Assembly (NCBI RefSeq): GCF_019232825.1
Contig: NZ_JAFAND010000016.1
Location: forward strand, 1 to 44,727
DNA length: 44,727 nt
Direction: 5' to 3'
DNA from: Paludibacterium sp.
GTDB taxonomy: Bacteria > Pseudomonadota > Gammaproteobacteria > Burkholderiales > Chromobacteriaceae
Positions 7,606 through 16,892 of this stretch are shown one piece after another. The translations under genes were made by a program, and so were the position numbers. The notes below the pieces were generated by a model. That model was not told where the DNA came from, made no database searches, and saw nothing but the letters and a program-made list of their open reading frames with translations. How positions within the stretch are numbered: position 1 is the first letter of the stretch; every line of letters begins with the position of its first letter.

Positions 7606-8540
7606 GCGATTTTCCCGATCTTGCGCCGGCGATGCGCCAGCAGGTTGGCGATGGCGGCCGATGCCAGGCGGCCGGGTGCGTCTTCGGAACGGCTGGTGAG
7701 CACGATGGGCGCGCGCGCGCCCATGACGATGCCCGCCGAGGCCGCCGCGGCGAGATAGGTCAGCTGTTTGGCCAGCATGTTGCCCGATTCGAGGTCCGGC
7801 ACCAGCAAAATATCCGGACTCCCGGCCACCGGCGAAACGATGCCCTTGGTGTCGGCCGCTTGCAGCGAGATGGCGTTGTCGAAGGCCAAGGGGCCATCCA
7901 GCACCGCTCCCCGGATCTGGCCGCGGTCGGCCATTTTGCACAGCGCGGCGGCGTCGACCGTGGAGGCGATTTCCGGTGTGATGGTCTCCACCGCGGACAG
8001 GATGGCGACCTTGGGTTCGGCAATGCCGAGCGAATGGCATAAATCGATGGCGTTCTGGCAGATGTCGCGCTTGGTCATCAGGTCGGGGCTGATGTTGATG
8101 GCGGCATCGGTGATGAACAGGTAGCGCGGGTAGCTCTCCACCCGCATGATGAAGACATGACTGATACGGCGGTCGGTGCGAATCCCGGTGTTGCGCGCCA
8201 GGATCTCGGTCATGAATTCGTCGGTGTGCAGGCTGCCCTTCATCAGGATGTCCGCCGCGCCTTCGCGCACCAGCGAAACGGCCGTTTCGGCGGCGGCGTG
8301 GCTGTGGGGCGCATCGATGATTTCGATATCCTGCAGGTTGATTTCGATGTCTTCCGCCAGGCGGCGGATTTTGCTTTCCGGGCCGATCAAAATCGGTGTG
8401 GCCACCCCGTCCAGCAGGGTGTCGACGGCGCCTTGCAGCGACTCGCGGCTGCATGGGTGCGCCACCGCCATGGGCAGCGGCCCCAGCCGTTTGGCTTCGT
8501 CACGGATGTCCTCGAAGGCGTGCGTATCGCGTAGCAACAT
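7602..8540 (-). CDS. pta: Phosphate acetyl/butyryltransferase (Pta/Ptb family)
   Basis: A 312-residue, single-domain phosphotransacylase that exchanges CoA for phosphate on a short-chain acyl group, feeding the kinase encoded immediately downstream. Features include GPLPMAVAHPCSRESL at the N-terminus, the ADILMKGSLHTDEFM segment, FITDAAINISPDL and a C-terminal AGIVMGARAPIVLTSR loop of the PTA/PTB fold. It lacks the large N-terminal domain of E. coli Pta. The ATG at 8540 is preceded by GGGGAG, whereas the in-frame ATG at 8564 overlaps the fabI stop and has no good site. Acetyl and butyryl specificity cannot be separated by eye. Confidence 0.88.
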   Translation of the reverse strand: MLLRDTHAFEDIRDEAKRLGPLPMAVAHPCSRESLQGAVDTLLDGVATPILIGPESKIRRLAEDIEINLQDIEIIDAPHSHAAAETAVSLVREGAADILMKGSLHTDEFMTEILARNTGIRTDRRISHVFIMRVESYPRYLFITDAAINISPDLMTKRDICQNAIDLCHSLGIAEPKVAILSAVETITPEIASTVDAAALCKMADRGQIRGAVLDGPLAFDNAISLQAADTKGIVSPVAGSPDILLVPDLESGNMLAKQLTYLAAAASAGIVMGARAPIVLTSRSEDAPGRLASAAIANLLAHRRRKIGKIA

Positions 8541-8563
8541 GGAGACTCCCCTGTTCGATGTCA

Positions 8564-9340
8564 TTAAGCCATGATATTGAAGCCGCCGTCGACGTAGACC
8601 GTGGCGCCGGTCAGGGCGCGCGCGGCGTCGGAGATCAGAAAAGCGGCGACTTGACCGACATCCTCGATGTCCACCAGACGGCTTTGCGGCGCGCGCGCGA
8701 TGGCCTCGCTGATCAGACTGTCGAAGTGGGCGATGCCCGAGGCGGCGCGGGTCTTCAGCGGTCCGGGCGAGAGCGCGTGCACGCGAATGCCCTTGGGACC
8801 GAGCTCGTGCGCCATATAGCGGCTGACGCTTTCCAGCGCGGCTTTGACGGGGCCCATGATGTTGTAATTTTCCACCACTTTGTCGGAGCCGTAGTAGCTC
8901 ATGGTCAGCAGCGTGCCGCCGGCCGACATCAATGGTTCGGCATGGTGCGCGAGTTCCAGGAAGGAGTAGCAGGATACGCGCATCGCTTGCTGGAAGCCGG
9001 GCAGCGAACAATCCACCACGCGGCCGTGCAGATCCTCCATTGGGCAGTACGCGATCGAGTGCACGACGAAATCCAGTTTCCCCCAGGTTTGCCGTATTTG
9101 CTCGAACACCGCGCTCATCTGATCAGGCTCTTCGACGTTGAGCGGCAGAACCAGCTGCGCGTCCAGGCCTTCGGCCAAGGGGCGGACGTATTTCTCCGCT
9201 TTTTCGTTCAAATAGGTGACCGCGAGTTCGGCGCCGTGTTCGCGCAATACGCTGGCGCAGCCGTAGGCGATGCTTTGGTCGTTGGCGATGCCGACCACCA
9301 GTCCCTTCTTACCTGCGATGATGTTGCCAATGCCGTCCAT
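8564..9340 (-). CDS. fabI: Enoyl-[acyl-carrier-protein] reductase, FabI type
   Basis: A 258-residue short-chain dehydrogenase of the FabI class, reducing enoyl-ACP with NAD(P)H in fatty acid elongation. The cofactor loop GIANDQSIAYG lies near residues 17-27. The catalytic pair is Tyr159 and Lys166 in YNIMGPVK, preceded by SYYGSDK, and the substrate loop reads SPGPLKTRAASGI. That last form is typical of secondary FabI copies sitting beside pta and ackA in betaproteobacteria, often near polyhydroxyalkanoate genes. It may therefore be an accessory rather than the housekeeping enzyme. It begins the leftward operon. Confidence 0.88.
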   Translation of the reverse strand: MDGIGNIIAGKKGLVVGIANDQSIAYGCASVLREHGAELAVTYLNEKAEKYVRPLAEGLDAQLVLPLNVEEPDQMSAVFEQIRQTWGKLDFVVHSIAYCPMEDLHGRVVDCSLPGFQQAMRVSCYSFLELAHHAEPLMSAGGTLLTMSYYGSDKVVENYNIMGPVKAALESVSRYMAHELGPKGIRVHALSPGPLKTRAASGIAHFDSLISEAIARAPQSRLVDIEDVGQVAAFLISDAARALTGATVYVDGGFNIMA

Positions 9341-9367
9341 GAAACCTCCATGCCAGATGAATGCTTC

Positions 9368-9395
9368 ATGTTAGCTGGATATTGTTGCAATGCAA
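9368..9395 (-). promoter_or_regulatory. Candidate promoter of the fabI-pta-ackA operon
   Basis: On the minus strand TTGCAT (9390-9395) and TAACAT (9368-9373) are spaced by 16 bases, each close to the sigma-70 consensus. The -35 box is embedded in the palindrome listed separately. A start site near 9360 would give a 5' leader of about 20 bases. Confidence 0.4.
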
Positions 9396-9398
9396 TAT
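9379..9398. promoter_or_regulatory. Palindromic operator candidate TTGCA-A-TGCAA
   Basis: TTGCAATGCAA (9385-9395) is a perfect palindrome around one central base. It is nested inside longer arms, ATATTG (9379-9384) and CAATAT (9393-9398). It covers the -35 box of the proposed fabI promoter, as a repressor site would. The TGCAA half-sites resemble those reported for PhaR-type regulators of polyhydroxyalkanoate genes; that identification is inference. Confidence 0.45.
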
Positions 9399-9447
9399 AC
9401 GCGACACGTCCGTCGGCAAGGTGGCTGCGATAACGCGCGTTGTCAGA

Positions 9448-9453
9448 TATAAT
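9448..9453 (+). promoter_or_regulatory. -10 box for the fmdB-DUF502 unit
   Basis: A perfect TATAAT stands 120 bases before fmdB, but no good -35 lies at the usual distance. It is the only strong plus-strand promoter element I see in the 233-base gap between fabI and fmdB. Confidence 0.3.
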
Positions 9454-9573
9454 CCTGCATTCTCCTTGAGTTTGCGCCGGTTGACCTCATCTGCGCCTCA
9501 GGTGCGGTAGCCGGGCGCCGCCCTTTCGATCGAGCCCCGGGTTTGTGAATGCCATGATTGCGGAGTATGCAAT

Positions 9574-9825
9574 ATGCCGATTTATGAGTACCGCTGCGAC
9601 GACTGTGGCAGCCAAAAAGAACACCTGCAAAAAATGACCGACGAGCAGATCGCCCAATGCCCGTCCTGCGGCAGCACCAAGTATCGCAAGCTGCTGTCGG
9701 CCGCCGGTTTTCAATTGAAGGGCAGCGGCTGGTACGCCACCGACTTCAAGGGCGGCGGCTGTCCGGCGGCGTCCGATGCCGCCTCGGGTGGCCATAGCTG
9801 TTCCGGAGCTTGCAATCACGGCTGA
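9574..9825 (+). CDS. FmdB-family zinc-ribbon regulatory protein
   Basis: An 83-residue protein with the signature MPIYEYRCDDCG opening and a second CPSC knuckle, forming one four-cysteine zinc ribbon. A glycine-, serine- and cysteine-rich tail (HSCSGACNH) adds more potential metal ligands. The family is named after FmdB of methylotrophs, but its molecular role in proteobacteria is not settled. The gene is separated by 1 base from a DUF502 membrane protein and sits upstream of aspS, a conserved betaproteobacterial arrangement. GCGGAG lies about 10 bases before the start. Confidence 0.88.
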   Translation: MPIYEYRCDDCGSQKEHLQKMTDEQIAQCPSCGSTKYRKLLSAAGFQLKGSGWYATDFKGGGCPAASDAASGGHSCSGACNHG

Positions 9826-9826
9826 T

Positions 9827-10453
9827 ATGAAACCGATCAAGATGACCCTCAAGGGGTATTTGGTCACAGGCCTGTTGCTGTGGCTGCCGCTGGCGGTGAC
9901 GCTGTGGGTGCTGAACCTGATCGTCGGCACGCTGGATCAGACGCTCAACCTGCTGCCGGACGCATGGCGCCCCGAGCACCTGATCGGCGTCAACATTCCC
10001 GGCATGGGCGTGATCTTCGCGGTGCTGGTGCTGTTGGGCACCGGCATGTTGACGGCCAACGTGCTGGGCCAGCGCTTGCTGATGTTCTGGCACGGCGTGA
10101 TTTCGCGCACGCCGGTGGTCAAGTCGATCTACAACAGCGTCAAGCAGGTCAGCGACACCTTGCTGTCCGATTCCGGTCAGGCGTTCCGCCGCGCGCTGCT
10201 GGTGCGTTTTCCCCACCAGGATGCCTGGACCGTGGCGTTCCAGACCGGCCGGCCGTCCGATGGCGTGGCGCCGCTCTTGGGTGAGGACGAATATGTCAGC
10301 GTCTACGTGCCGACCACGCCGAACCCGACTTCCGGCTACTTCATCATGGTGGCGAGAAAAGATACGCGCGAGTTGGATATGAGCGTCGACGAGGCGCTGA
10401 AATATGTGATCTCCATGGGGGTGGTGGCGCCTCAGCCTGGGCGCAAGCGCTGA
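9827..10453 (+). CDS. DUF502 family membrane protein
   Basis: A 208-residue inner-membrane protein with two long hydrophobic helices (about residues 8-30 and 55-78). Between and after these come SRTPVVKSIYNSVKQVSDTLL and the VPTTPNPTSGYFIMV motif, both hallmarks of DUF502. The ATG at 9827 comes 1 base after the fmdB stop, so the pair is certainly co-transcribed. The biochemical role of DUF502 is unknown; conservation of the fmdB-DUF502-aspS order is the main clue. Confidence 0.85.
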   Translation: MKPIKMTLKGYLVTGLLLWLPLAVTLWVLNLIVGTLDQTLNLLPDAWRPEHLIGVNIPGMGVIFAVLVLLGTGMLTANVLGQRLLMFWHGVISRTPVVKSIYNSVKQVSDTLLSDSGQAFRRALLVRFPHQDAWTVAFQTGRPSDGVAPLLGEDEYVSVYVPTTPNPTSGYFIMVARKDTRELDMSVDEALKYVISMGVVAPQPGRKR

Positions 10454-10467
10454 CCGTTCACCGGCCG

Positions 10468-10487
10468 CCGCCGCTTGGCGGTTTTTT
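10468..10487 (+). terminator. Short terminator after the DUF502 gene
   Basis: CCGCC (10468-10472), loop GCTT and GGCGG (10477-10481) are followed directly by six T residues. The stem is short, so some read-through into aspS is likely. Confidence 0.55.
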
Positions 10488-10599
10488 GCTGTTCATGCGA
10501 CGGACTTTCCGCTGACGGGGCGCCGGATTTTGTTTCGGCGCCCAAACGCGTTAAGCTACCCCTCTTTACGAATTTGAATGAATTGAAGCGATTGTAACT

Positions 10600-12384
<1,785 letters not shown>

Positions 12385-12417
12385 TGCCGCTTGGCATGAT
12401 GTTGCTAAAATCGAACG

Positions 12418-12444
12418 GGCGCCCCAGCGGGCGCCTGTTTTTTT
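12418..12444 (+). terminator. Rho-independent terminator of aspS
   Basis: GGCGCCC (12418-12424), loop CAGC and GGGCGCC (12429-12435) form a perfect stem, followed by TGTTTTTTT. Confidence 0.88.
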
Positions 12445-12487
12445 GTCTCGGCCAAAATGTGGGTAACACATTGATATGTCAAGCATA

Positions 12488-12523
12488 TTGACAAAGTTTA
12501 TTAACCCGATATGAATTTACTAT
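12488..12523 (+). promoter_or_regulatory. Promoter of the peroxiredoxin gene with an OxyR-like half-site
   Basis: A perfect TTGACA -35 box (12488-12493) is followed after 16 bases by TATGAA (12510-12515). Overlapping the -10 region is ATAT-N7-CTAT (12509-12523), one mismatch from one half (ATAG-N7-CTAT) of the OxyR consensus. A further CTAT at 12546 is out of the expected register. The promoter is likely; the OxyR link is speculative. Confidence 0.5.
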
Positions 12524-12605
12524 TTCCTGTTCTCCAGGGCCTACGCTATAAATATGCCAACTCCTGGCGCTAGACGCCACACAGATGCTAAAAAGGAGAT
12601 CCATG

Positions 12606-13223
12606 ATGGCAGTACTCGTTGGTAAGCAAGCGCCGTTTTTCCATGATGAAGAAAAACGTTTCGCCGCCGTACTGGGCGATGGCCAGATCGTAGAAAACTA
12701 TAATTTTCAAAAAGCCGCCGCAGGCAAATATGCCGTGGTGTTCTTCTACCCTCTGGATTTCACGTTCGTGTGCCCGTCGGAACTGATCGCCTTCGATCAT
12801 CGACTCGAAGAATTTAAAAAGCGAAATGTCGAGGTCATTGGCGTATCGATTGATAGCGAGTTTACCCACAACGCATGGCGTAACACCGCCATCGAAAAGG
12901 GCGGCATTGGGCAAGTGGGGTACACCCTGGTCGCCGACGTCAACCACGCGCTGGCGCGCGCCTTCGACGTCGAATCGGAAGAGGGTCCGGCTTTCCGCGG
13001 CACCTTCCTGATCGACAAGAGCGGCGTCGTACGTCATCAAGTGGTGAACGATATGCCGTTGGGCCGTAACATCGACGAAGCGCTGCGCATGGTTGATGCG
13101 CTGCAGTTCTTCGAAGAGCACGGCGATGTATGCCCGGCTGGTTGGAACAAGGGGCAGAAGGCCATGCAGGCAAGCATTAGCGGCGTGGCATCTTACCTGG
13201 CGGAAAACGCGCAGTCGCTGTAA
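12606..13223 (+). CDS. Typical 2-Cys peroxiredoxin (AhpC/Prx1 subfamily)
   Basis: A 205-residue thiol peroxidase that reduces hydrogen peroxide and organic hydroperoxides in the cytoplasm. The peroxidatic Cys56 is in DFTFVCPSE, preceded by FFYPLDFTF, and the resolving Cys176 is in DVCPAGW. The GGIG motif of overoxidation-sensitive Prx1 proteins is present. The ATG at 12606 is 7 bases after AGGAG (12594-12598); the ATG one codon earlier would be only 4 bases away. The gene has its own promoter and terminator. No ahpF-like reductase is adjacent, so the electron donor is encoded elsewhere. Confidence 0.93.
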   Translation: MAVLVGKQAPFFHDEEKRFAAVLGDGQIVENYNFQKAAAGKYAVVFFYPLDFTFVCPSELIAFDHRLEEFKKRNVEVIGVSIDSEFTHNAWRNTAIEKGGIGQVGYTLVADVNHALARAFDVESEEGPAFRGTFLIDKSGVVRHQVVNDMPLGRNIDEALRMVDALQFFEEHGDVCPAGWNKGQKAMQASISGVASYLAENAQSL

Positions 13224-13262
13224 AGAGAAAACAAGACGTCCGTGTCGTCAGCACGGGCAGGA

Positions 13263-13288
13263 AGCCAGCCGCTTAGGCTGGCTTTTTT
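13263..13288 (+). terminator. Rho-independent terminator of the peroxiredoxin gene
   Basis: AGCCAGCC (13263-13270), loop GCTTA and GGCTGGCT (13276-13283) form a perfect 8-bp stem with a following T run. Because it lies just before 13289, a start for the next gene at that GTG is unlikely. Confidence 0.9.
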
Positions 13289-13333
13289 GTGTTTATTCGT
13301 TATGATAAATGGGTAGTGCGAGTGGAGCACATC

Positions 13334-14272
13334 GTGGCGACGAGTGAACTGAACCCCCAGCTGGCCAAGTGGCTCGGCGCGTTCAACGAGCGCGTTGAAC
13401 GCATGTTGGCCGCTGGCTACAAGCCGACGGCCATCGGCGCGCGTGAAGCACTGGCGGGGGTGACGCGGCAACTGACACCGGATGGGCCGGCTGTCGCCTG
13501 GGTCAATGACGATCTCATTGCGGGACGCGACTACACGGTGCCTGTGCGCATCTATCACCCCGCGCCGGAGGCGGCTCGTCCCGTGGTGTTGTTCTTGCAC
13601 GGCGGCGGCCATACCGCCGGCGGCGTGACGGTCTATGATCCTATTTGCCGCCGGCTGGCCGCCGACAGCGGGCAGGTGGTGGTGGCGGCGGAATACCGCC
13701 TGGCGCCGGAGAACCCCTATCCGGCCGCGCTTCTGGATGCGTACACCGTGGCGAAGGGGGTGTTTGCCCTGTTGCAGGCGCGGCAACTGCCGTTCACTTT
13801 CCGGCTGGCCTTGGTGGGCGACTCCGCCGGCGGCGCGCTGGCGGCCACGCTCTCGGCGCGGTTGCAATACGAGCCGGCGGTGCCGCTGACCCATCAGGTG
13901 TTGTGCTATCCCTGTCTCGATTACACGATGGCCACACCGTCGATGGCTGAAAATGGGGAAGGGTATTTTCTGACGCGGGCGCGCATCGCCTGGTATTTCG
14001 ATCAGTACTTTCAGCATGGCGAAGACCGCCGCGCGGCCTCGCCGTTGTTCATGCCCATCGGCCCTCATATGCCGGCCACACTGGTGATCAGCGCGGGCTT
14101 CGATCCGCTGCGCGACGAGGCCGGCCAATACTTGCAGCGCATGCGCGCGGCGGGCGTCCGCGCCGAGCATCTGCATTTGCCGGATATGTTGCATGCCTTT
14201 CTGAATATGGCCGATTTGGCGCCCGCCGCCTGCGATCAGACCTACCGCCGCATTTCCGCCTTTCTGGCCTGA
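13334..14272 (+). CDS. Alpha/beta hydrolase, hormone-sensitive-lipase-type esterase
   Basis: A 312-residue esterase of the bacterial HSL (family IV) group. It has the oxyanion-hole motif FLHGGGH, the nucleophile Ser164 in GDSAGG, the acid in GFDPLRDE and the histidine in MLHAFLNM. YRLAPENPYPAAL is another family hallmark. It probably hydrolyses short-chain carboxylic esters; no signal peptide is visible, so it is cytoplasmic. I chose GTG at 13334 because GGAG (13324-13327) lies 6 bases upstream. The frame is open from a GTG at 13289 that abuts the preceding terminator. Its 3' end overlaps the converging MFS gene by 31 bases. Confidence 0.85.
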   Translation: MATSELNPQLAKWLGAFNERVERMLAAGYKPTAIGAREALAGVTRQLTPDGPAVAWVNDDLIAGRDYTVPVRIYHPAPEAARPVVLFLHGGGHTAGGVTVYDPICRRLAADSGQVVVAAEYRLAPENPYPAALLDAYTVAKGVFALLQARQLPFTFRLALVGDSAGGALAATLSARLQYEPAVPLTHQVLCYPCLDYTMATPSMAENGEGYFLTRARIAWYFDQYFQHGEDRRAASPLFMPIGPHMPATLVISAGFDPLRDEAGQYLQRMRAAGVRAEHLHLPDMLHAFLNMADLAPAACDQTYRRISAFLA

Positions 14273-15510
14273 AGCGGCATGGCGGACGGGGGCGCTTGAT
14301 CGAGGATGATGCGCACCGGCGTCATTTGAATCAGCGCCGCCACGAGCGTCGCCAACGCGCAGCCGACCCACAGCGTGGTGCCGCCGGCGGTGCCGTAAAT
14401 CCAGGCGCCCAATGCCGGCGCGAACAGCGTGCGGCCCGCCCAGGCCGCACTGTAAAGCCCCATGTAGCTGCCCCGTAACCGTCCCTCGGATCGCCGCATC
14501 ACCAGTTGGATGAACGCCGGCGAGATCAACAGCTCCGAAGTGGTCTGCGCGATGACCATCAAAATTGGCCAGATGGGCTGCGGGCCGACGAGCAGCAGCA
14601 GATAACTCAAACCGGTCAAGATGACGCCCCATTGCGCGCAGCGGCCCACGCCCCAGTGGTACATGCGGTGGGCGATCGGCACTTGCAGGAACACCACCAT
14701 CAGGCCGTTGATGGAAAACAGCACCCCGAGCCAGCTGGGGCCGAGATGGTTGTATTCGGCCAAGTACAGGCCGACCACCGAGTAGAGCTGATCGAACACC
14801 GCCGCCGCGACCACCATGCCGCACATCAAGCGCAGATAGGGTATGTCGCGCCACGGGCTCAGATGCGCCAGACTGGCTCCTGGGTCTTCGCTATGGCGCC
14901 GTTCCAGCACAACCGGCACGCGGCGGTAGGCCAGCGCGAGCCAGATGCCGGCGATCCCGGTGGCGATGCCGTTACTGAGATAAACCCACTGAAATCCCAG
15001 CGATGCGAGAAAACCGCCGGTTACGCCGCTCAATGCCACGCCGAGGTTGATGGCGACGCGCAGCATGCCTTGTGCCTGCGGGCGTCGCGCCGGGGGGCAG
15101 GGCTCCATCGTCAAACGTTGATTGACCGGCCGGAAGGCCCCGTCGCAGAAGCCGGACACCAACAGCACCGGCGCGAATAGCCACAGGGGAATCCGGGTGG
15201 CCAGCACCAACAAGGACAGTGCCGAGCCGGCAAGGAACAGCTTGGACAAGCGTCGGCTGTCGTAGCGGTCGGACAGGCTGCCGCCGCCATACGCGCCGAT
15301 CAGACAGCCAAAGCCATAGGCCGACACCATGGTGCCGACCCAACGGTAGCTGACGCCGTAGTCGGCATGCAGATACAACGGCAGAAACAGCTTGGCCATG
15401 CCGCCCATGTTGTTGACCAGCGAGCAGACCAGTTGGATGTAAACCGAGCGGGGGAGTCCGCGGTAGGGCTCGATCAGTTGTCGCCAGGTCGTGCGCAGCG
15501 TTGCCGCCAT
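14242..15510 (-). CDS. Major facilitator superfamily transporter
   Basis: A 422-residue protein with about 12 hydrophobic segments. The MFS loop 2-3 signature is present as GGSLSDRYDSRRLSK, after YGFGCLIGAYGG, and a polar linker (ERRHSEDPGASLAHLSPWRD) separates the two six-helix halves. This looks like a drug/metabolite exporter of the MFS_1 group, but the substrate is unknown. The ATG at 15510 (MAATLRTTWRQ) is preferred over one 36 codons upstream, whose extension is not membrane-like. It lies downstream of tesA on the same strand. The 3' end overlaps the esterase gene tail-to-tail. Confidence 0.82.
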   Translation of the reverse strand: MAATLRTTWRQLIEPYRGLPRSVYIQLVCSLVNNMGGMAKLFLPLYLHADYGVSYRWVGTMVSAYGFGCLIGAYGGGSLSDRYDSRRLSKLFLAGSALSLLVLATRIPLWLFAPVLLVSGFCDGAFRPVNQRLTMEPCPPARRPQAQGMLRVAINLGVALSGVTGGFLASLGFQWVYLSNGIATGIAGIWLALAYRRVPVVLERRHSEDPGASLAHLSPWRDIPYLRLMCGMVVAAAVFDQLYSVVGLYLAEYNHLGPSWLGVLFSINGLMVVFLQVPIAHRMYHWGVGRCAQWGVILTGLSYLLLLVGPQPIWPILMVIAQTTSELLISPAFIQLVMRRSEGRLRGSYMGLYSAAWAGRTLFAPALGAWIYGTAGGTTLWVGCALATLVAALIQMTPVRIILDQAPPSAMPLQARKAEMRR

Positions 15511-15595
15511 GTAAACAGACTTTCTGCTAAATTTGTCGTTGTTAGTAACACTTCTAAACCATTGAGGGCACAAACAGCGTAGGCGTATGGATACG

Positions 15596-16201
15596 CTATA
15601 AGGGAAGCTGTTGCTCAACGGTGTGCATCATGCGCGCCTGTGCCGCCGCGGCCGGATGGATGCCATCCGGCTGAAATTGACTCAAGTCGCCGGCGAATCC
15701 CGCCATCAGGCTGGGCACATAGGCAAGACGGGCTTGGCGCGCCAGCCGCTCATAGACCGCGTGGAACGCTTGCGTGTAGGCCGCGCCGTAATTGGGCGGC
15801 AACTCGATGCCGACGAGCAGTACCCGCGCATGGGCCAGCCGACAGAGTTGAATCATGCGCTGCAGGTTGGTTTGCATGGCCGGTAGCGGCAGACCGCGCA
15901 GCCCATCGTTGCCGCCGAGCTCCAGCACGACCCAGTCCGGTTTGTGTTCGGCGAGCGCCTGTGGCAGGCGGGTTAGACCGCCCGCGGTGGTTTCGCCGGA
16001 TACGCTGGCGTTGATTACCCGATGGCGCGGCGCCAGACGCTGCGTCAGCAGACTGACCCAGCCCTGGCCCGGCAGTAGGCCATAGCCGGCCGAGATGCTG
16101 TCGCCGAACACCATGACGGTGGCGGCCTGCAACGGGGCTGCCAGACAGAACAGCAGAAGCCAGTACGAGACGTAACGAAGGGGGCGCGCGCATATCGCCA
16201 T
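15596..16201 (-). CDS. tesA: TesA-type GDSL esterase (acyl-CoA thioesterase I/lysophospholipase L1)
   Basis: A 201-residue SGNH hydrolase with a cleavable signal peptide ending LAAPLQA, so the enzyme is periplasmic. SGNH blocks are clear: GDSISAGYG (nucleophile Ser), the Gly in SGETTAGG, GGNDGLRG, and the DGIHPAAAAQ Asp/His pair. E. coli TesA hydrolyses long-chain thioesters, lysophospholipids and some ester substrates. The start codon overlaps the start of the divergent ATPase gene in one CATG, and an in-frame stop 2 codons upstream leaves no earlier start. The neighbourhood matches E. coli tesA/ybbA/ybbP, whose products have been linked functionally. Confidence 0.92.
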   Translation of the reverse strand: MAICARPLRYVSYWLLLFCLAAPLQAATVMVFGDSISAGYGLLPGQGWVSLLTQRLAPRHRVINASVSGETTAGGLTRLPQALAEHKPDWVVLELGGNDGLRGLPLPAMQTNLQRMIQLCRLAHARVLLVGIELPPNYGAAYTQAFHAVYERLARQARLAYVPSLMAGFAGDLSQFQPDGIHPAAAAQARMMHTVEQQLPL

Positions 16202-16892
16202 GAGTCAGCATCCGAAAAAAGCAGTACTGTCTGCCGTGCATGTGGCACGGCATATTCTATTTCAACACGAAACAATCCCCATTCTGCATGACGTTTGTTT
16301 GGATGTATACCAAGGCGATAGCGTAGCAATCGTCGGCGTTTCCGGCTCGGGCAAATCGACGCTGTTGTCGCTTTTGGCCGGGCTGGATCTGCCCTCGGCC
16401 GGCACCGTCTCGCTGTTCGATCAGCCTTTGGCCGCGCTCGACGAAGACGGCCGGGCTCTGCTGCGCCGTCGCCATGTCGGGTTCGTGTTTCAAAATTTCC
16501 AGTTGATGCCGCAACTCTCCGCGCTGGAAAACGTGATGCTGCCGCTGGAGCTTGCCGGGACGCCGCGCGCGCGGGATTTGGCGCGCGCGATGTTGGAACG
16601 GGTTGGGCTGGGGGAGCGCATGCGGCACTATCCGCGGTTGCTGTCCGGCGGCGAGCAGCAGCGCGTGGCGCTGGCGCGCGCCTTTGTCGGCCGGCCGGCA
16701 CTGTTGTTCGCCGACGAGCCCACCGGCAACTTGGACCCCGCCTCCGGGGCACAGGTGATCGATTTGTTGTTCGAGTTGAATCGCGAGCAGGGCACGGCGC
16801 TGGTGCTGGTGACGCATGACGCGGATCTCGCCGCGCGTTGCCGCTCGGTCTATCGCCTATCGCAAGGCCGGCTGCAGGCGGATCCGCGATGA
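16200..16892 (+). CDS. ybbA: ABC transporter ATP-binding protein (YbbA/LolD-like)
   Basis: A 230-residue nucleotide-binding subunit of the MacB/LolD (type VII) class. Walker A is GVSGSGKST, the signature is LSGGEQQRVALARA, Walker B is LLFADEPT, and the H-loop is VTHD. The start codon shares CATG with the divergent tesA, and the stop overlaps the permease start in ATGA. With the permease it would form a mechanotransmission-type ABC complex acting on envelope lipids or proteins. Linkage to tesA suggests lipid handling; the substrate is not deducible. Confidence 0.93.
   Translation: MSQHPKKAVLSAVHVARHILFQHETIPILHDVCLDVYQGDSVAIVGVSGSGKSTLLSLLAGLDLPSAGTVSLFDQPLAALDEDGRALLRRRHVGFVFQNFQLMPQLSALENVMLPLELAGTPRARDLARAMLERVGLGERMRHYPRLLSGGEQQRVALARAFVGRPALLFADEPTGNLDPASGAQVIDLLFELNREQGTALVLVTHDADLAARCRSVYRLSQGRLQADPR

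Noticed and set aside
6439-8454. A single 671-codon reading frame covering ackA and part of pta
   Set aside because: The upstream portion is the wrong frame of pta. ackA begins at 7605 with its own motif and an ATGA overlap, so there is no real fusion.
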